The notes under the pieces were generated by a model. The model saw only the letters and a program-made list of their open reading frames with translations, was not told the DNA's origin and did not search any database. From NCBI RefSeq assembly GCF_000585415.1, contig NZ_KK073876.1, forward strand, positions 198,810 to 262,809: a DNA stretch of 64,000 nucleotides, written 5' to 3'. Made by a program: the position numbers and the translations under genes. Within the stretch, counting starts at the first letter, position 1. Each line of letters opens with the position of its first letter. Below, piece by piece: positions 27,769-39,427 of the stretch. The DNA is from Sphingomonas jaspsi DSM 18422. GTDB lineage: Bacteria > Pseudomonadota > Alphaproteobacteria > Sphingomonadales > Sphingomonadaceae.

Positions 27769-28634
27769 TCGCGCGTCCAGCGGGCGAAGATCGCGGTCGG
27801 CAGCAGCAGCCCACGCGTTTCCTCGCGCACCGCCATCTCACCGCATTGGACCCGGCCGCCGAGGCCGGCGGTCATCTGGCTCAGCAATTCGCCGATGCTG
27901 AGCGCCGACATGCGGACCGCATAGACGGTGAGCACGAGGAAGCGGCTCTTATCGTCGAGCAGCTTGACGCAATCGGCCAGCAGCGGCGCCAGATGCTCTT
28001 CCAGCCGCCACACCTCGCCCTCCGGCCCGCGCCCGAACTTGGGCGGGTCGAGCAGGATGCCGTCGTAGCGGCGCCCGCGGCGCACTTCGCGCGCGGTGAA
28101 CTTGGCGGCGTCGTCGACGATCCAGCGGATCGGCCGTTCGGCGAGGCCCGATAGCTGGGCGTTGGCGCGCCCGCCCTCGACCGACTTCTTCGACGCATCG
28201 ACATGGACCAGCCGCCCGCCCGCCTCGCTCAGCAGCAGCGTGCCGACGCCGGTGTAGCCGAACAGGTTCATGATATCGGCGTCGTCCGCCCGCTCGCGCA
28301 TCCAGTCCCATTGCGGGGCCATGTCGGGGAAGAAGCCGAGGTGCCGAAACGGCGTCAGGCTGGCGTGGAATTTGACGCCATCGCGCGCCAGCGGCCAGTC
28401 GCGCGGTACGTCGCGGTGCTTGACCCAGCGCCCGCCGCCATCCTCGTCGCTGCCGGGCACGAAGGTCGCGTCCGGATCCCAACTGTCGAGCGCGGGCTGC
28501 CACATCGCCTGCGGTTCGGGGCGAACCACGCGGACCTTGCCGTACCGCTCATATTTCTGGCCGTCGCCGCTATCGATCAGCGTGCAGGCTTCCCACGGTT
28601 CGGCGACGATCGTCTTGAGGTCGTGGAGGCTCAT
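27765..28634 (-). CDS. SAM-dependent rRNA methyltransferase-like (RlmI/RlmK group)
   Basis: The 289-residue class I methyltransferase has motif I NLFGYTGVGTLLLSEAGG, an acidic VHVDASKKSVEGGRANAQLSG, and the catalytic-type motif LDPPKFGRG. It resembles the RlmI-like m5C23S methyltransferases but lacks their N-terminal PUA domain; the target is unknown. Its ATG overlaps the stop of the upstream M16 gene by 4 nt, so it sits at the end of the oxidase-cluster transcript. Confidence 0.85.
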   Translation of the reverse strand: MSLHDLKTIVAEPWEACTLIDSGDGQKYERYGKVRVVRPEPQAMWQPALDSWDPDATFVPGSDEDGGGRWVKHRDVPRDWPLARDGVKFHASLTPFRHLGFFPDMAPQWDWMRERADDADIMNLFGYTGVGTLLLSEAGGRLVHVDASKKSVEGGRANAQLSGLAERPIRWIVDDAAKFTAREVRRGRRYDGILLDPPKFGRGPEGEVWRLEEHLAPLLADCVKLLDDKSRFLVLTVYAVRMSALSIGELLSQMTAGLGGRVQCGEMAVREETRGLLLPTAIFARWTRD

Positions 28635-29857
28635 GCCGCGAGCGCCAGCTTCCCGCCAATCGAGGCCAGCGCCACGGGCCCGCCGAGCACCGCCTGCCCC
28701 GCCGCCCGAGCCGCCGCGACATCGACGCCGCGGAGTTCGTCCAGCATTTCGTCGAGGCTCATGATCCGCCCGACCAGCTCGATCGACCGGGCCATCGAAT
28801 CCGCCCGTCCCTGCGGCGTCTCCAGGCTCATCAGCAGCCCCGCCTCGACCTGTGCCCGGGCGCGATTGAGTTCGGCTTGGGTGAGGTCGTCCGCGGCTTT
28901 CGCCACGCAGTCGCGTGCCAGCGCCATGGCTTCCGCAGCGCGCGCCTTGTCGGTCGACAGGTTGACCGCGAACAGGCCGGTATCGGCATAGCCCTGCGTC
29001 CAGGCATAGATCGAATAGGCAAGGCCGCGATCCTCGCGCAGCTCCTGGAACAGGCGCGACGACATGCCCCCGCCCACCGCCTGCGCGAACAGTGACAAGG
29101 CGGGCGCGTCGGGGCTGGCGGCGGGCAGGCCGGGATGGGCGAAGGCAAGCTGGGTCTGCTCGGTGGTCTTGCGATCGGACCGCACGCCGCCCTTGAACTC
29201 CGCTGCCGCGATCGGCGGCGGCGCGACGGGCTCAAGATCGCCGAACAGCGCTTCGGCAAGCATCAGGATATGGCCGGCATCGACCTTGCCCGCGGCCGAG
29301 ATCACCAGTCGCTCGGGCCGATATTGCTCGGTCAGCCAGCCTGTGCAGTCGTCTCGGGTGAAGGCGCGAATGCTGTCGGCCTTGCCCAGCACCGGGCGCG
29401 CCAGCGGCTGCTGGCCGAAGGCGGCTTCGAACAGATGATCGTGGATCAGGTCGTCGGGCGTATCGAGGCATTCGCCCAGCTCCGACAGGATGACCAGCTT
29501 TTCGCGCTCCAGCTCGTCGGCGTCGAGCTTCGGCGCGCGGACGAGGTCGGCGATCAGCTCCAGCGCCAGCCCGACATCGGGTGCCAGCGTGCGGCCGTGG
29601 AAAACGGTCTGGTCACGGCTGGTCCAGGCATTGAGCGACCCGCCGACGTCCTCGATCGCTTCGGCGATGGCACGGGCATCGCGGCCGCGCGCGCCCTTGA
29701 ACACCATATGTTCAACGAGGTGCGCGAGCCCGCCCTTGCCATCGGCCTCGCTGCGGCTGCCAACCCCGGCGTACAGGCCGATCGCCGCCGACTGCGCACC
29801 GGGCATGGGGTCGATGGCGACGGTGACGCCGTTGGCGAGGCGGGTCAGCTCAGCCAT
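28631..29857 (-). CDS. M16-family zinc metallopeptidase, single unit
   Basis: The 408-residue protein has the inverted zinc motif HXXEH in HLVEHMVFKG (about residues 46-55) and the downstream Glu ligand region (SELGECLDTPDDLIHD). It resembles bacterial homologues of the mitochondrial processing peptidase beta subunit. There is no signal peptide, so a cytosolic role is likely; the substrate is unknown. The gene overlaps SURF1 by 8 nt upstream and the methyltransferase by 4 nt downstream. Confidence 0.92.
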   Translation of the reverse strand: MAELTRLANGVTVAIDPMPGAQSAAIGLYAGVGSRSEADGKGGLAHLVEHMVFKGARGRDARAIAEAIEDVGGSLNAWTSRDQTVFHGRTLAPDVGLALELIADLVRAPKLDADELEREKLVILSELGECLDTPDDLIHDHLFEAAFGQQPLARPVLGKADSIRAFTRDDCTGWLTEQYRPERLVISAAGKVDAGHILMLAEALFGDLEPVAPPPIAAAEFKGGVRSDRKTTEQTQLAFAHPGLPAASPDAPALSLFAQAVGGGMSSRLFQELREDRGLAYSIYAWTQGYADTGLFAVNLSTDKARAAEAMALARDCVAKAADDLTQAELNRARAQVEAGLLMSLETPQGRADSMARSIELVGRIMSLDEMLDELRGVDVAAARAAGQAVLGGPVALASIGGKLALAA

Positions 29858-30440
29858 TGCCCGCCTCCCGCCACTTCCTGCGCAGCGCCAGCGCGTAGAT
29901 GACCAGCGCGATCCCGGCGAACAGGAACCACTGGATGGCGTAGCTCAGGTGATTGTTGGGGATCGAATCGGGCGATGGCGGGGCGCTGGCCTGTAGGCCC
30001 GGACCCGGCGTGGCGGCGACGAGGCGCATCCGGCTGCGGCTGTCGGGCGCGATGACGCCGGTCACCAGCCCGCCCTTATAGTCGCGCCCGGCATTGGGGT
30101 CCTTCGACCAGCCCAGCTCGACCGACACGCCCGGTCCTTCGGCGCCGGTCACGCAATCGGCGATGACCAGGAATCCGGGCTCGCCCTTCACATTCTGCCC
30201 CGCCGCCGTACGCATTGCCGCGACCTTCAGGCAGTTTGCGGTGGCCGTGCGGAACAGCGGCAGCGGGTCCTTCTGCGGCACCGCCGGCCAGCTCATCGGC
30301 GGCAGCGTCTGCGCGGCGGCGTAGCTGGCCAGCAACGCTTCCTTTTGCGCCTTGCGCTGCAGCTGCCAAATGCCAAGGCCGACCATCGTCAGCGCCGCCG
30401 CGACGACGAGGATGGTCGGGATGAGCGGGACCTTCCTCAT
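29850..30440 (-). CDS. SURF1-family cytochrome oxidase assembly protein
   Basis: This 196-residue protein has one membrane helix at each end (VPLIPTILVVAAALTMVGLG and a C-terminal YAIQWFLFAGIALVIYALAL), flanking a periplasmic domain, the SURF1 layout. The family motif GIWQLQRKAQKEALL follows the first helix. SURF1 helps insert haem a into oxidase subunit I. The ATG overlaps the DUF983 stop by 4 nt, which places it in the cox operon. Confidence 0.9.
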   Translation of the reverse strand: MRKVPLIPTILVVAAALTMVGLGIWQLQRKAQKEALLASYAAAQTLPPMSWPAVPQKDPLPLFRTATANCLKVAAMRTAAGQNVKGEPGFLVIADCVTGAEGPGVSVELGWSKDPNAGRDYKGGLVTGVIAPDSRSRMRLVAATPGPGLQASAPPSPDSIPNNHLSYAIQWFLFAGIALVIYALALRRKWREAGNG

Positions 30441-30817
30441 TCCGAAATCCGCCCTTCGCGCGCCTTGTGCTTATATTCCTGGTAAATCAGCCCGGCCTTG
30501 CCGACCCTTAGGCCATAAAGCGTCAGGGCGATGCCGATCGGCAGCCAGACGATGTGCACCCACCACGGCGGGCTAAAGCGCAGTTCGACGAGGATCGCCC
30601 CCGTCGCCAGAATCGCGCCGACGATCAGGATGAGGAAGGCAGCGGGTCCGTCACCCACGTTGAAGGACTGGAAGTCCAGCCCGCAGACGCGGCAGCTGGC
30701 CGCGAAACGGGCGAGGCCCGCATAAAGCGTCCTCGCCCCGCATCGGGGGCAAAGCCCCCCAAGCATCGCCGCCGCCAGCGTCGGCGCGGCGCCGTGTTCC
30801 GGCGCCTTGTCGGCCAT
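30437..30817 (-). CDS. DUF983 zinc-ribbon membrane protein
   Basis: The 126-residue protein has an N-terminal CPRCG...CRVCG zinc ribbon and two membrane helices (AAFLILIVGAILATGAI and WVHIVWLPIGIALTLYGL). DUF983 proteins are habitual neighbours of coxC and SURF1 in alphaproteobacteria but have no established function; a role in oxidase assembly is inferred from position. The start ATG at 30817 is at the coxC stop (TGATG). Confidence 0.88.
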   Translation of the reverse strand: MADKAPEHGAAPTLAAAMLGGLCPRCGARTLYAGLARFAASCRVCGLDFQSFNVGDGPAAFLILIVGAILATGAILVELRFSPPWWVHIVWLPIGIALTLYGLRVGKAGLIYQEYKHKAREGRISE

Positions 30818-31659
30818 CAGCCGCCGTGAACCGGCGCGCCCCAGCCGCCCCAGACATAGATCGAGACGAACAGGAACAGCCACACCACGTCGACGAAGTG
30901 CCAGTACCAGGCCGCCGCTTCGAAGCCGAAGTGCGCCTTGGGCGTGAAGTCGCCCTTGTAGGCGCGGATCAGGCAGACCGCGAGGAAGATGGTGCCGATG
31001 ATGACATGGAACCCGTGGAAACCGGTCGCCATGAAGAAGGTCGAACCGTAGATGTTGCCCGGGTTGTCCGCGTTGTTCATCGAAAAGCTGAAGGGCGCGT
31101 GGATATATTCATAGGCCTGGATGCTGGTGAACAGCAGGCCCAGCAGGATGGTGCACCACAGGCCCTTCTTCAGGCCTTCGCGGTCGCCGTGGATCAGCGC
31201 ATGGTGCGCCCAGGTCACCGTCGTGCCCGAACACAGCAGGATCAGCGTGTTGAGCAGCGGCCAGCCGAACGGGTCGAGCACTTCCATGCCCTTGGGCGGC
31301 CACACGCCCCCGACCGCTTCGGCGGCCGACGGGAACAGCGAGCTTGCGAAGTAGGCCCAGAACCAGGCGACGAAGAACATCACTTCCGACGCGATGAACA
31401 GGATCATGCCGTAGCGCAGGTGCAGCTGGACGACCGGCGTATGGTCGCCCGCCTTGCCTTCGCGAATGACATCGCCCCACCAGCTGAACATCACCGCCAG
31501 CACGCCGACAAGGCCGAGCAGGGCGACGAACTTGCCGTAAGGATTGTCGTGCATCCACATCACGCCGCCGCCGGTAAGGGCGAGCGCGGCGAAGGAGCCG
31601 ATCAGCGGCCATGCGCTGGGCGGAAGGATATGATAGTCGTGGTTCTTGGTCGCGGCCAT
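30817..31659 (-). CDS. coxC: Cytochrome c oxidase subunit III
   Basis: The 280-residue inner-membrane protein has seven hydrophobic helices and the subunit III hallmarks [24 protein letters not shown] and a C-terminal [14 protein letters not shown]. It stabilises the aa3-type oxidase core. It belongs to the minus-strand cluster ctaB - small protein - ctaG - coxC - DUF983 - SURF1. Confidence 0.97.
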   Translation of the reverse strand: MAATKNHDYHILPPSAWPLIGSFAALALTGGGVMWMHDNPYGKFVALLGLVGVLAVMFSWWGDVIREGKAGDHTPVVQLHLRYGMILFIASEVMFFVAWFWAYFASSLFPSAAEAVGGVWPPKGMEVLDPFGWPLLNTLILLCSGTTVTWAHHALIHGDREGLKKGLWCTILLGLLFTSIQAYEYIHAPFSFSMNNADNPGNIYGSTFFMATGFHGFHVIIGTIFLAVCLIRAYKGDFTPKAHFGFEAAAWYWHFVDVVWLFLFVSIYVWGGWGAPVHGG

Positions 31660-31689
31660 TGGTCCTGTTCCCCGTAATTGCTAGCGGCT

Positions 31690-32238
31690 CTAGCGCCCGC
31701 TTTCCGGTTTTTCCACCGGATAAAATGTGTAGCTCAACGTGATTTCGTCGATGCCCTTGGTTCCGTCGTCCTCGCGGATCTTCGGATCGACGAAAAACAC
31801 CACCGGCATGCGCACGCTCTGGCCGCCCTTCAGCGTCTGTTCGGTGAAGCAGAAACATTCGATCTTGCTGAAATAGGGACCCGCCTGGGTCGGCGAGACG
31901 TTGAACATCGCACGCCCCGTCGTGGTGCGGCCGGTAAGGTTGGTTGCCCGGTAGTAGATGGTCGTGCGCGCGCCCGGCTGGATGCGGACGGTTTCCTGCT
32001 CGGGCTCGAACCGCCACGGCAGAGAAGGCTCGATATTGGCGTCGAACCGCACCCCGATCGATGCGCCCGCGACGGCGCCCGGCGCGGTTTCGGCGCGCTG
32101 GGTGGTCCCGGCAAAACCCGTCACTTGGCAGAACACGCGGTACAGCGGCACGCTGGCGAAGGCGAGGCCGAGCATCGCCAGCCCGAACAGCGCGGCGCGG
32201 ATCCCGACGGTGCGATTTTTGTCAGCGACGCTGGTCAT
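31690..32238 (-). CDS. ctaG: Cytochrome c oxidase assembly protein CtaG (Cox11)
   Basis: The 182-residue protein has one N-terminal membrane helix (AALFGLAMLGLAFASVPLY) and a periplasmic beta domain with the copper-binding motif ECFCFTEQ, the Cox11 signature. It delivers copper to the CuB site of subunit I. It sits between the small membrane protein gene and coxC in the oxidase cluster. Confidence 0.95.
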   Translation of the reverse strand: MTSVADKNRTVGIRAALFGLAMLGLAFASVPLYRVFCQVTGFAGTTQRAETAPGAVAGASIGVRFDANIEPSLPWRFEPEQETVRIQPGARTTIYYRATNLTGRTTTGRAMFNVSPTQAGPYFSKIECFCFTEQTLKGGQSVRMPVVFFVDPKIREDDGTKGIDEITLSYTFYPVEKPESGR

Positions 32239-32244
32239 GGCGGC

Positions 32245-32376
32245 TTACTGGTTGATCGTCATCTTGGCGATCGAGATGCCGAACACCAGCGCCACGAACA
32301 GGAACAGCAGGATCGCGGTCACGCGGGCGCCGGAACGCTGGCGCTGGCGGATGGCGTCTTGATCGTCGGGGGTCAT
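32245..32376 (-). CDS. Small single-helix membrane protein of the cox cluster
   Basis: This is a 43-residue frame with a polar N-terminus ([15 protein letters not shown]) and one hydrophobic helix ([18 protein letters not shown]). Its start overlaps the ctaB stop (ATGA) and its stop lies 6 nt before ctaG. Comparable tiny proteins occupy this slot in other alphaproteobacterial ctaB-ctaG clusters. I cannot assign a function; a helper in oxidase assembly is plausible from position. Confidence 0.8.
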   Translation of the reverse strand: MTPDDQDAIRQRQRSGARVTAILLFLFVALVFGISIAKMTINQ

Positions 32377-33284
32377 CCCAGAACCTTTGCGTCAATGGCG
32401 AGCGCCCCGAAAAGGGCGAACAGGTAGATGATCGAGAATGCGAACAGCCGCTTTTCGGGCTTCATGCCAGAAGGCTCGCTCGCCTCGTTGCGCCAGACCC
32501 GGATCGCCAGCGCCAGGAAGATCGCGTTGAGCACGACCGACACGGTGCCGTAGAGCCAGCCCGAATAACCCAGCGGCCACGGCGCGATCGCCACCGCCGC
32601 CATCGGCAGCGTGTAGAGCAGGATTTGCTGGCGGGTGTGCCTGGCCCCCGCGACCACCGGCAGCATCGGGATGCCGGCATTGGCATAGTCGGTCCGCACG
32701 AACAGGCTGAGCGCCCAGAAATGCGGCGGGGTCCACAGGAAGATGATCGCGAACAGGATCCACGCCATCAGCGGGGTCGATCCGGTCGCCGCGGCCCAGC
32801 CGATCAGCGGCGGGAAGGCGCCGGCCGCGCCGCCGATGACGATGTTCTGCGGCGTCCGGGGCTTCAGCCACATGGTATAGACGATGACGTAGAACAGGAT
32901 CGAGATCGCCAGCCAGATGGCGGCGACATGGTTGGTCGCCAGGTCCATCAGCACGACCGAGCCGACGCCCAGCCCGACGCCGAAGTGCAGCGCGGTCTGT
33001 CGAGTCATGCGGCCGGCGGGAAGCGGGCGGTTCTGCGTCCGCTTCATCTTGGCGTCGATGTCGGCTTCATACCATTGGTTGAGCGCGCCGGCCGCGCCCG
33101 CCGCGATGGCGATGCACAGGATGGCGGCGAAGCCGAGGATCGGGTGGACGACGACCGGCGCCGCCATCAGGCCGCACAGGCCGGTGTAGACGACGAGGCG
33201 CATCACACCCGGCTTGGTCAGCGCGAACAGGTCGCGCCAGTCGGCGGGCAGGCGCTGGTCCTGGGAAAGCGGGATGCTGGTCAC
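32373..33284 (-). CDS. ctaB: Protoheme IX farnesyltransferase (haem O synthase)
   Basis: The 303-residue UbiA-family membrane enzyme attaches farnesyl to haem b, giving haem O, the precursor of haem a. The first Asp-rich motif lies in [21 protein letters not shown] and the family start [11 protein letters not shown] is present. There are about eight or nine hydrophobic helices. In relatives it normally follows coxA; here about 1.5 kb of plus-strand DNA separates them. Confidence 0.96.
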   Translation of the reverse strand: MTSIPLSQDQRLPADWRDLFALTKPGVMRLVVYTGLCGLMAAPVVVHPILGFAAILCIAIAAGAAGALNQWYEADIDAKMKRTQNRPLPAGRMTRQTALHFGVGLGVGSVVLMDLATNHVAAIWLAISILFYVIVYTMWLKPRTPQNIVIGGAAGAFPPLIGWAAATGSTPLMAWILFAIIFLWTPPHFWALSLFVRTDYANAGIPMLPVVAGARHTRQQILLYTLPMAAVAIAPWPLGYSGWLYGTVSVVLNAIFLALAIRVWRNEASEPSGMKPEKRLFAFSIIYLFALFGALAIDAKVLG

Positions 33285-33375
33285 GGCTGCGCCCTATAGG
33301 GGCTCGCCCCGCCCCTGAAAAGGCCCCGCCCGCCCAATCACTTGGCATTCATGGGCGTCAGGCTAGCCTTGGCGG

Positions 33376-33996
33376 ATGACCTATCGATTCGCGACCCTCG
33401 CCGCCCTTGCCCTGACCATCGCCGCCCCGGCGGCGGCGCAGACGGCGCCCGCCGCCGCAGCGCCCGCCGCACCGGCGGCGAAGGACGACCTGGTCCGCGT
33501 CGCGCTCGATACCGACAAGGGGCGCATCGTCATCGCCCTAGACCGCGGGCGGGCGCCGATCACGGTCGCCAATTTCCTCGCCTATGTCGACAAGGGGTGG
33601 CTGACCGGACAGCCCTTCTACCGCGCCATGCCCTATGGCGACGGCGGCCTGATCCAGGGCGGGGTGCGCGACGGGGCCAAGCTGCTGCCCGCTATCAAGC
33701 ATGAGCCGACCAATGTCACCGGCCTGAAGAACGTCGCCGGGTCGGTGGCGATGGCGAGCCTGGGGCCGGGCACCGCGCGCAGCGACTTTTTCATCATGAC
33801 CACCGACATCCCGGCCTTCGATGCGACCCCGACCAATGGCGGCTTCGCGGTGTTCGGCCAGGTGGTCGAGGGGATGGATGTGGTCAAAGCCATCCTCGCC
33901 GCGCCCAAGAGCCCGACCAAGGGCGAAGGCGTGATGAAGGGCCAGATGCTGGAGCCTGAGGTCAAGATCGTGAAGGCGGCGCGGGTGAAGCCTTAA
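33376..33996 (+). CDS. Periplasmic cyclophilin-type peptidyl-prolyl isomerase
   Basis: This 206-residue protein has a signal peptide (MTYRFATLAALALTIAAPAAAQ), an Ala/Pro-rich linker and a cyclophilin domain (about residues 45-195), including GLIQGG, SDFFIMTTD and NGGFAVFGQVVEGMDVV. It would speed prolyl bond isomerisation in exported proteins. It is transcribed away from ctaB and lies in the stretch that splits the oxidase cluster. Confidence 0.9.
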   Translation: MTYRFATLAALALTIAAPAAAQTAPAAAAPAAPAAKDDLVRVALDTDKGRIVIALDRGRAPITVANFLAYVDKGWLTGQPFYRAMPYGDGGLIQGGVRDGAKLLPAIKHEPTNVTGLKNVAGSVAMASLGPGTARSDFFIMTTDIPAFDATPTNGGFAVFGQVVEGMDVVKAILAAPKSPTKGEGVMKGQMLEPEVKIVKAARVKP

Positions 33997-34010
33997 GTTC
34001 GCTATCGGCT

Positions 34011-34028
34011 CACGAAATGCGTGTTTTT
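34011..34028 (+). terminator. Weak intrinsic terminator candidate after the cyclophilin gene
   Basis: CACG-N5-CGTG followed by TTTTT, 15 nt past the cyclophilin stop codon. The stem is only 4 bp, so termination would be inefficient unless helped. Confidence 0.35.
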
Positions 34029-34158
34029 GGGCCGTTTGCGTGAAGTTTAGAATTTGGGCGCGAGCGGAGCCAGCGCGCGGATTGTGCGGGTTATTCCTAC
34101 AAGGTCAAAGAGCCGTGCAGGGATGATGGCATGGCAGAGGCATTGTAGGACAGCGAAA

Positions 34159-34192
34159 AGCGGACCGTCCGCTAGGGGTGGAAAGCGGTCAT
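34159..34192. repeat. Hairpin repeat upstream of the orphan lipoprotein gene
   Basis: AGCGGAC-c-GTCCGCT (34159-34173) is a near-perfect palindrome, and its right arm can also pair, with one mismatch, with AAGCGGTC around GGGGTGG (34167-34190). The GTCCGC...GGGT...GCGGAC layout resembles the hairpin at 34565-34588 and looks like a dispersed repeat family. Confidence 0.55.
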
Positions 34193-34213
34193 TCGCTGAG
34201 CTAGCATTTTCTC

Positions 34214-34558
34214 ATGTTTCGTTGGGCACTCGTGATTCCGTTTGCTGCGTTTGCAGCGGTCAGTTGCGGCTCAAATGAAGGAAGCTGCGGTTCAGTTTGG
34301 AAGGCTCCAAGCCAAACGCCGATTGATCTTCGCAGCATGGACCGGCTTCGCTTGGGCGTACCGATCGAAACGTTGAGCGAAGTCTCTCGCTGCCACGATG
34401 CAGCAACCCAACTGACCTTTAGTGGTGTTCAATTCATCGACAAAGATAAGCGGAGATATCTCGTCTTCGACACGCCGAGATTGGACGAGCAATTTGCAGT
34501 GGTCTTGAATCCGAGGGGCGAAATTATTCGGACGGGTCCGACCACACTGAACTTCTGA
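34214..34558 (+). CDS. Orphan hypothetical lipoprotein in an A+T-richer insert
   Basis: The 114-residue product has a lipoprotein signal (MFRWALVIPFAAFAAVSC). The mature part contains MDRLRLGVPIETLSEVSRC and a C-terminal FAVVLNPRGEIIRTGP. I recognise no family; RLGVPIETL recalls the short SmpA/BamE-like lipoproteins only loosely. The gene is visibly poorer in G+C (about half, by eye) than its neighbours and is flanked by hairpin repeats, which suggests acquisition or relaxed selection. Confidence 0.6.
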   Translation: MFRWALVIPFAAFAAVSCGSNEGSCGSVWKAPSQTPIDLRSMDRLRLGVPIETLSEVSRCHDAATQLTFSGVQFIDKDKRRYLVFDTPRLDEQFAVVLNPRGEIIRTGPTTLNF

Positions 34559-34564
34559 CATTGC

Positions 34565-34588
34565 GTCTGCAATGGGTCGATTGCAGAC
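34565..34588. repeat. Hairpin repeat after the orphan lipoprotein gene
   Basis: GTCTGCAAT-gggtcg-ATTGCAGAC is a perfect 9-bp inverted repeat, 6 nt past the lipoprotein stop codon, without a T-tract. Its GGGTCG loop and GTCYGC arm ends match the style of the element at 34159-34192. The rest of 34589-34712 holds no gene that I can support. Confidence 0.7.
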
Positions 34589-34712
34589 ATTTCATCGCTA
34601 GCCGCCACTGCCGCTCATTCTCGCCATGCAGGGGCATGGCTGACATTCGCTACGTGACGTCGGACGGGTTCGCTGAGGCGACCCGCCGGCCGGATCTCGG
34701 CAACTCTACGAC

Positions 34713-34750
34713 AAAAGGCCCGGAACCGCTGGTGCGATTCCGGGCCTTTT
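34713..34750. terminator. Intrinsic terminator of the coxBA transcript
   Basis: A perfect 13-bp inverted repeat, AAAAGGCCCGGAA / TTCCGGGCCTTTT, with a 12-nt loop lies 14 nt beyond the coxA stop. It has T runs on both strands, so it can end coxBA (minus) and also transcripts coming from the lipoprotein gene (plus). Confidence 0.92.
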
Positions 34751-34764
34751 GCTCGGTGCCTCGA

Positions 34765-37532
<2,768 letters not shown>

Positions 37533-37713
37533 CGTCACCCCGATTGATTCGTTATATGGGATTGGGCCCGCCGCGACGGGCAGGCCACAATTGGGCGGCC
37601 TTATAGGCGGGACATTCCAGTCCCTCAAGGCTTGGAACGCCACGAATTTCGGGGGCGGTTGCGAGGGTCGGCCGGCACGCCTATCTGGAGCCCGTCGCAC
37701 AGGGAGGAAATGC

Positions 37714-38298
37714 GTGACCGACGACGAGATTCTGGCGGAATTCCGCGCTGCGGACGCACTTCTTGAAGGGCATTTCATCCTGTCGTCGGGGCTTCGCAGC
37801 CCGCGCTACCTGCAATGTGCGCGGGTCCTGATGGACGGCGCGCGGGCCGAGCGGCTGGCGCGAGCGCTGGCCGCCAAGCTGCCGACCGAGCTCAGCGAGT
37901 CCATCGACGTCGTCGTGTCGCCGGCGATGGGCGGGGTCATCATCGGCCATGAGATGGGCCGCGCGCTGGGCAAGCCGGCGATGTTCCTGGAACGGCCCGA
38001 CGGCGTGTTCCATTTCCGCCGCGGCTTCGCGCTGGAAAAGGGCCAGAAGGTGCTGATGGTCGAAGATGTCGTCACCACCGGCCTGTCGAGCCGCGAAGCG
38101 ATTCTGGCGGTCGAGGAAGCGGGCGGCGTGGTGATCGGCGAAGCCTCGCTGGTCGACCGTTCGTCCGGCAAGGCCGACCTTGGCGTGCCGTTCACCCCGC
38201 TGATCCGCATCGACGTCCCGACCTACGACGCCAACGACCTGCCCGAAGAATTGGCCGCGATCCCGGCGGTGAAGCCCGGGAGCCGCGCGGCGGCGTGA
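37714..38298 (+). CDS. pyrE: Orotate phosphoribosyltransferase
   Basis: This 194-residue enzyme joins orotate and PRPP to give orotidine 5'-monophosphate in pyrimidine synthesis. The PRPP-binding motif [14 protein letters not shown] is intact, as is the N-terminal [16 protein letters not shown]. Start is GTG at 37714 with GGAGG 6 nt upstream; the ATG at 37710 is out of frame. It is the first gene of a coupled set, pyrE-pdxJ-acpS-lepB. Confidence 0.96.
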   Translation: MTDDEILAEFRAADALLEGHFILSSGLRSPRYLQCARVLMDGARAERLARALAAKLPTELSESIDVVVSPAMGGVIIGHEMGRALGKPAMFLERPDGVFHFRRGFALEKGQKVLMVEDVVTTGLSSREAILAVEEAGGVVIGEASLVDRSSGKADLGVPFTPLIRIDVPTYDANDLPEELAAIPAVKPGSRAAA

Positions 38299-39023
38299 GC
38301 GGGAAGCTGCGCCTGGGGGTCAACATCGACCATGTCGCGACCATCCGCAACGCGCGCGGCGGGCCGCACCCCGACCCGCTGCGCGCGGCCCATATGGCCG
38401 AAGCGGGGGGCGCCGACGGCATCACCGCCCACCTGCGTGAGGACCGGCGCCATATTACCGACGAGGACATCGCCCGCCTGAAAGGCGAGATTGCGCTGCC
38501 GCTCAACCTTGAAATGGCGGCGACCGAGGAGATGCTGGGCATTGCCCTGCGCCATCGCCCGCACGCCGCCTGCATCGTCCCCGAAAAGCGCGAGGAGCGG
38601 ACGACCGAGGGCGGGCTCGACGCGGCCGGGCTGTTCGACCATCTGCAGCCGATGGTTGCGCGCCTGACCGACGCGGGCATCCGCGTCAGCCTGTTCATCG
38701 AACCGAGCGAACGGCAGGTCGACGCCGCCTTGCGCCTCAAGGCGCCCGTGGTCGAATTCCACACCGGGCGCTACGCCCATGTCGGAGGGGACGAGCGGGC
38801 AGTGGAGTATAAGCGGATCGCCGATGCGGCCGCGCTGGCCGTCCAGGGTGGGATCGAACCCCATGCAGGCCACGGCCTGACCTACGACAACGTCCAGCCG
38901 ATCGCCGCCATCCCGCAGCTGGCCGAGCTCAACATCGGCCATTTCCTGATCGGCGAGGCGATTTACGTCGGCCTAGACGCCAGCATCCGCCGCATGCGGC
39001 AGTTGATGGACGACGCACGTTGA
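38295..39023 (+). CDS. pdxJ: Pyridoxine 5'-phosphate synthase
   Basis: The 242-residue TIM-barrel enzyme makes the pyridine ring of vitamin B6 from 1-deoxyxylulose 5-phosphate and 3-amino-2-oxopropyl phosphate. Typical segments are [28 protein letters not shown] and [10 protein letters not shown]. Its GTG start overlaps the pyrE stop (GTGA) and its stop overlaps the acpS TTG start, so all three are translationally coupled. Confidence 0.97.
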   Translation: MSGKLRLGVNIDHVATIRNARGGPHPDPLRAAHMAEAGGADGITAHLREDRRHITDEDIARLKGEIALPLNLEMAATEEMLGIALRHRPHAACIVPEKREERTTEGGLDAAGLFDHLQPMVARLTDAGIRVSLFIEPSERQVDAALRLKAPVVEFHTGRYAHVGGDERAVEYKRIADAAALAVQGGIEPHAGHGLTYDNVQPIAAIPQLAELNIGHFLIGEAIYVGLDASIRRMRQLMDDAR

Positions 39024-39427
39024 TCGTCGGCCTCGGCTCCGACCTGTGCAATATCGAGCGGATCCAGCAATCGCTCGACCGCTTCGGCGAGCGCTTCCTG
39101 CAGCGCGTCTTCACCGACGTCGAACAGGCCAAGGCGGCGCGGCGGCCCTTCACGCGCGCCGGCACGCTGGCCAAGCGCTTCGCGGCGAAGGAGGCGTTTT
39201 CGAAAGCGGTCGGCACCGGCTTCAAGCGCGGCGTGTTCATGAAGGACATTGGCGTGGTCAATGCGCCGTCGGGCGCGCCCACGCTGAGGCTGACCGGCGG
39301 TGCCAAGGCGCGGCTTGACGAACTGACCCCCGACGGCCACGCCATCGAGGTGCATCTGACGATGACCGACGACCATCCCTGGGCGCAGGCCTTCGTCATC
39401 CTTTACGCTCGCAAGATGGAGCCCTGA
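39020..39427 (+). CDS. acpS: Holo-[acyl-carrier-protein] synthase
   Basis: The 135-residue enzyme moves phosphopantetheine from CoA to acyl carrier protein. The Mg2+ and CoA motifs are present: [15 protein letters not shown] at the start and [15 protein letters not shown] in the middle. The TTG start overlaps the pdxJ stop. lepB begins immediately after its stop codon. Confidence 0.96.
   Translation: MIVGLGSDLCNIERIQQSLDRFGERFLQRVFTDVEQAKAARRPFTRAGTLAKRFAAKEAFSKAVGTGFKRGVFMKDIGVVNAPSGAPTLRLTGGAKARLDELTPDGHAIEVHLTMTDDHPWAQAFVILYARKMEP

Noticed and set aside
33997..34764. Insertion sequence or prophage remnant in the low-G+C stretch
   Set aside because: No transposase or integrase frame, no terminal inverted repeats with target duplication; only hairpin repeats and one small gene are seen.
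37710..37712. ATG just before the pyrE start
   Set aside because: It is out of frame with PyrE; the GTG at 37714 has good spacing to GGAGG and gives the full-length protein.
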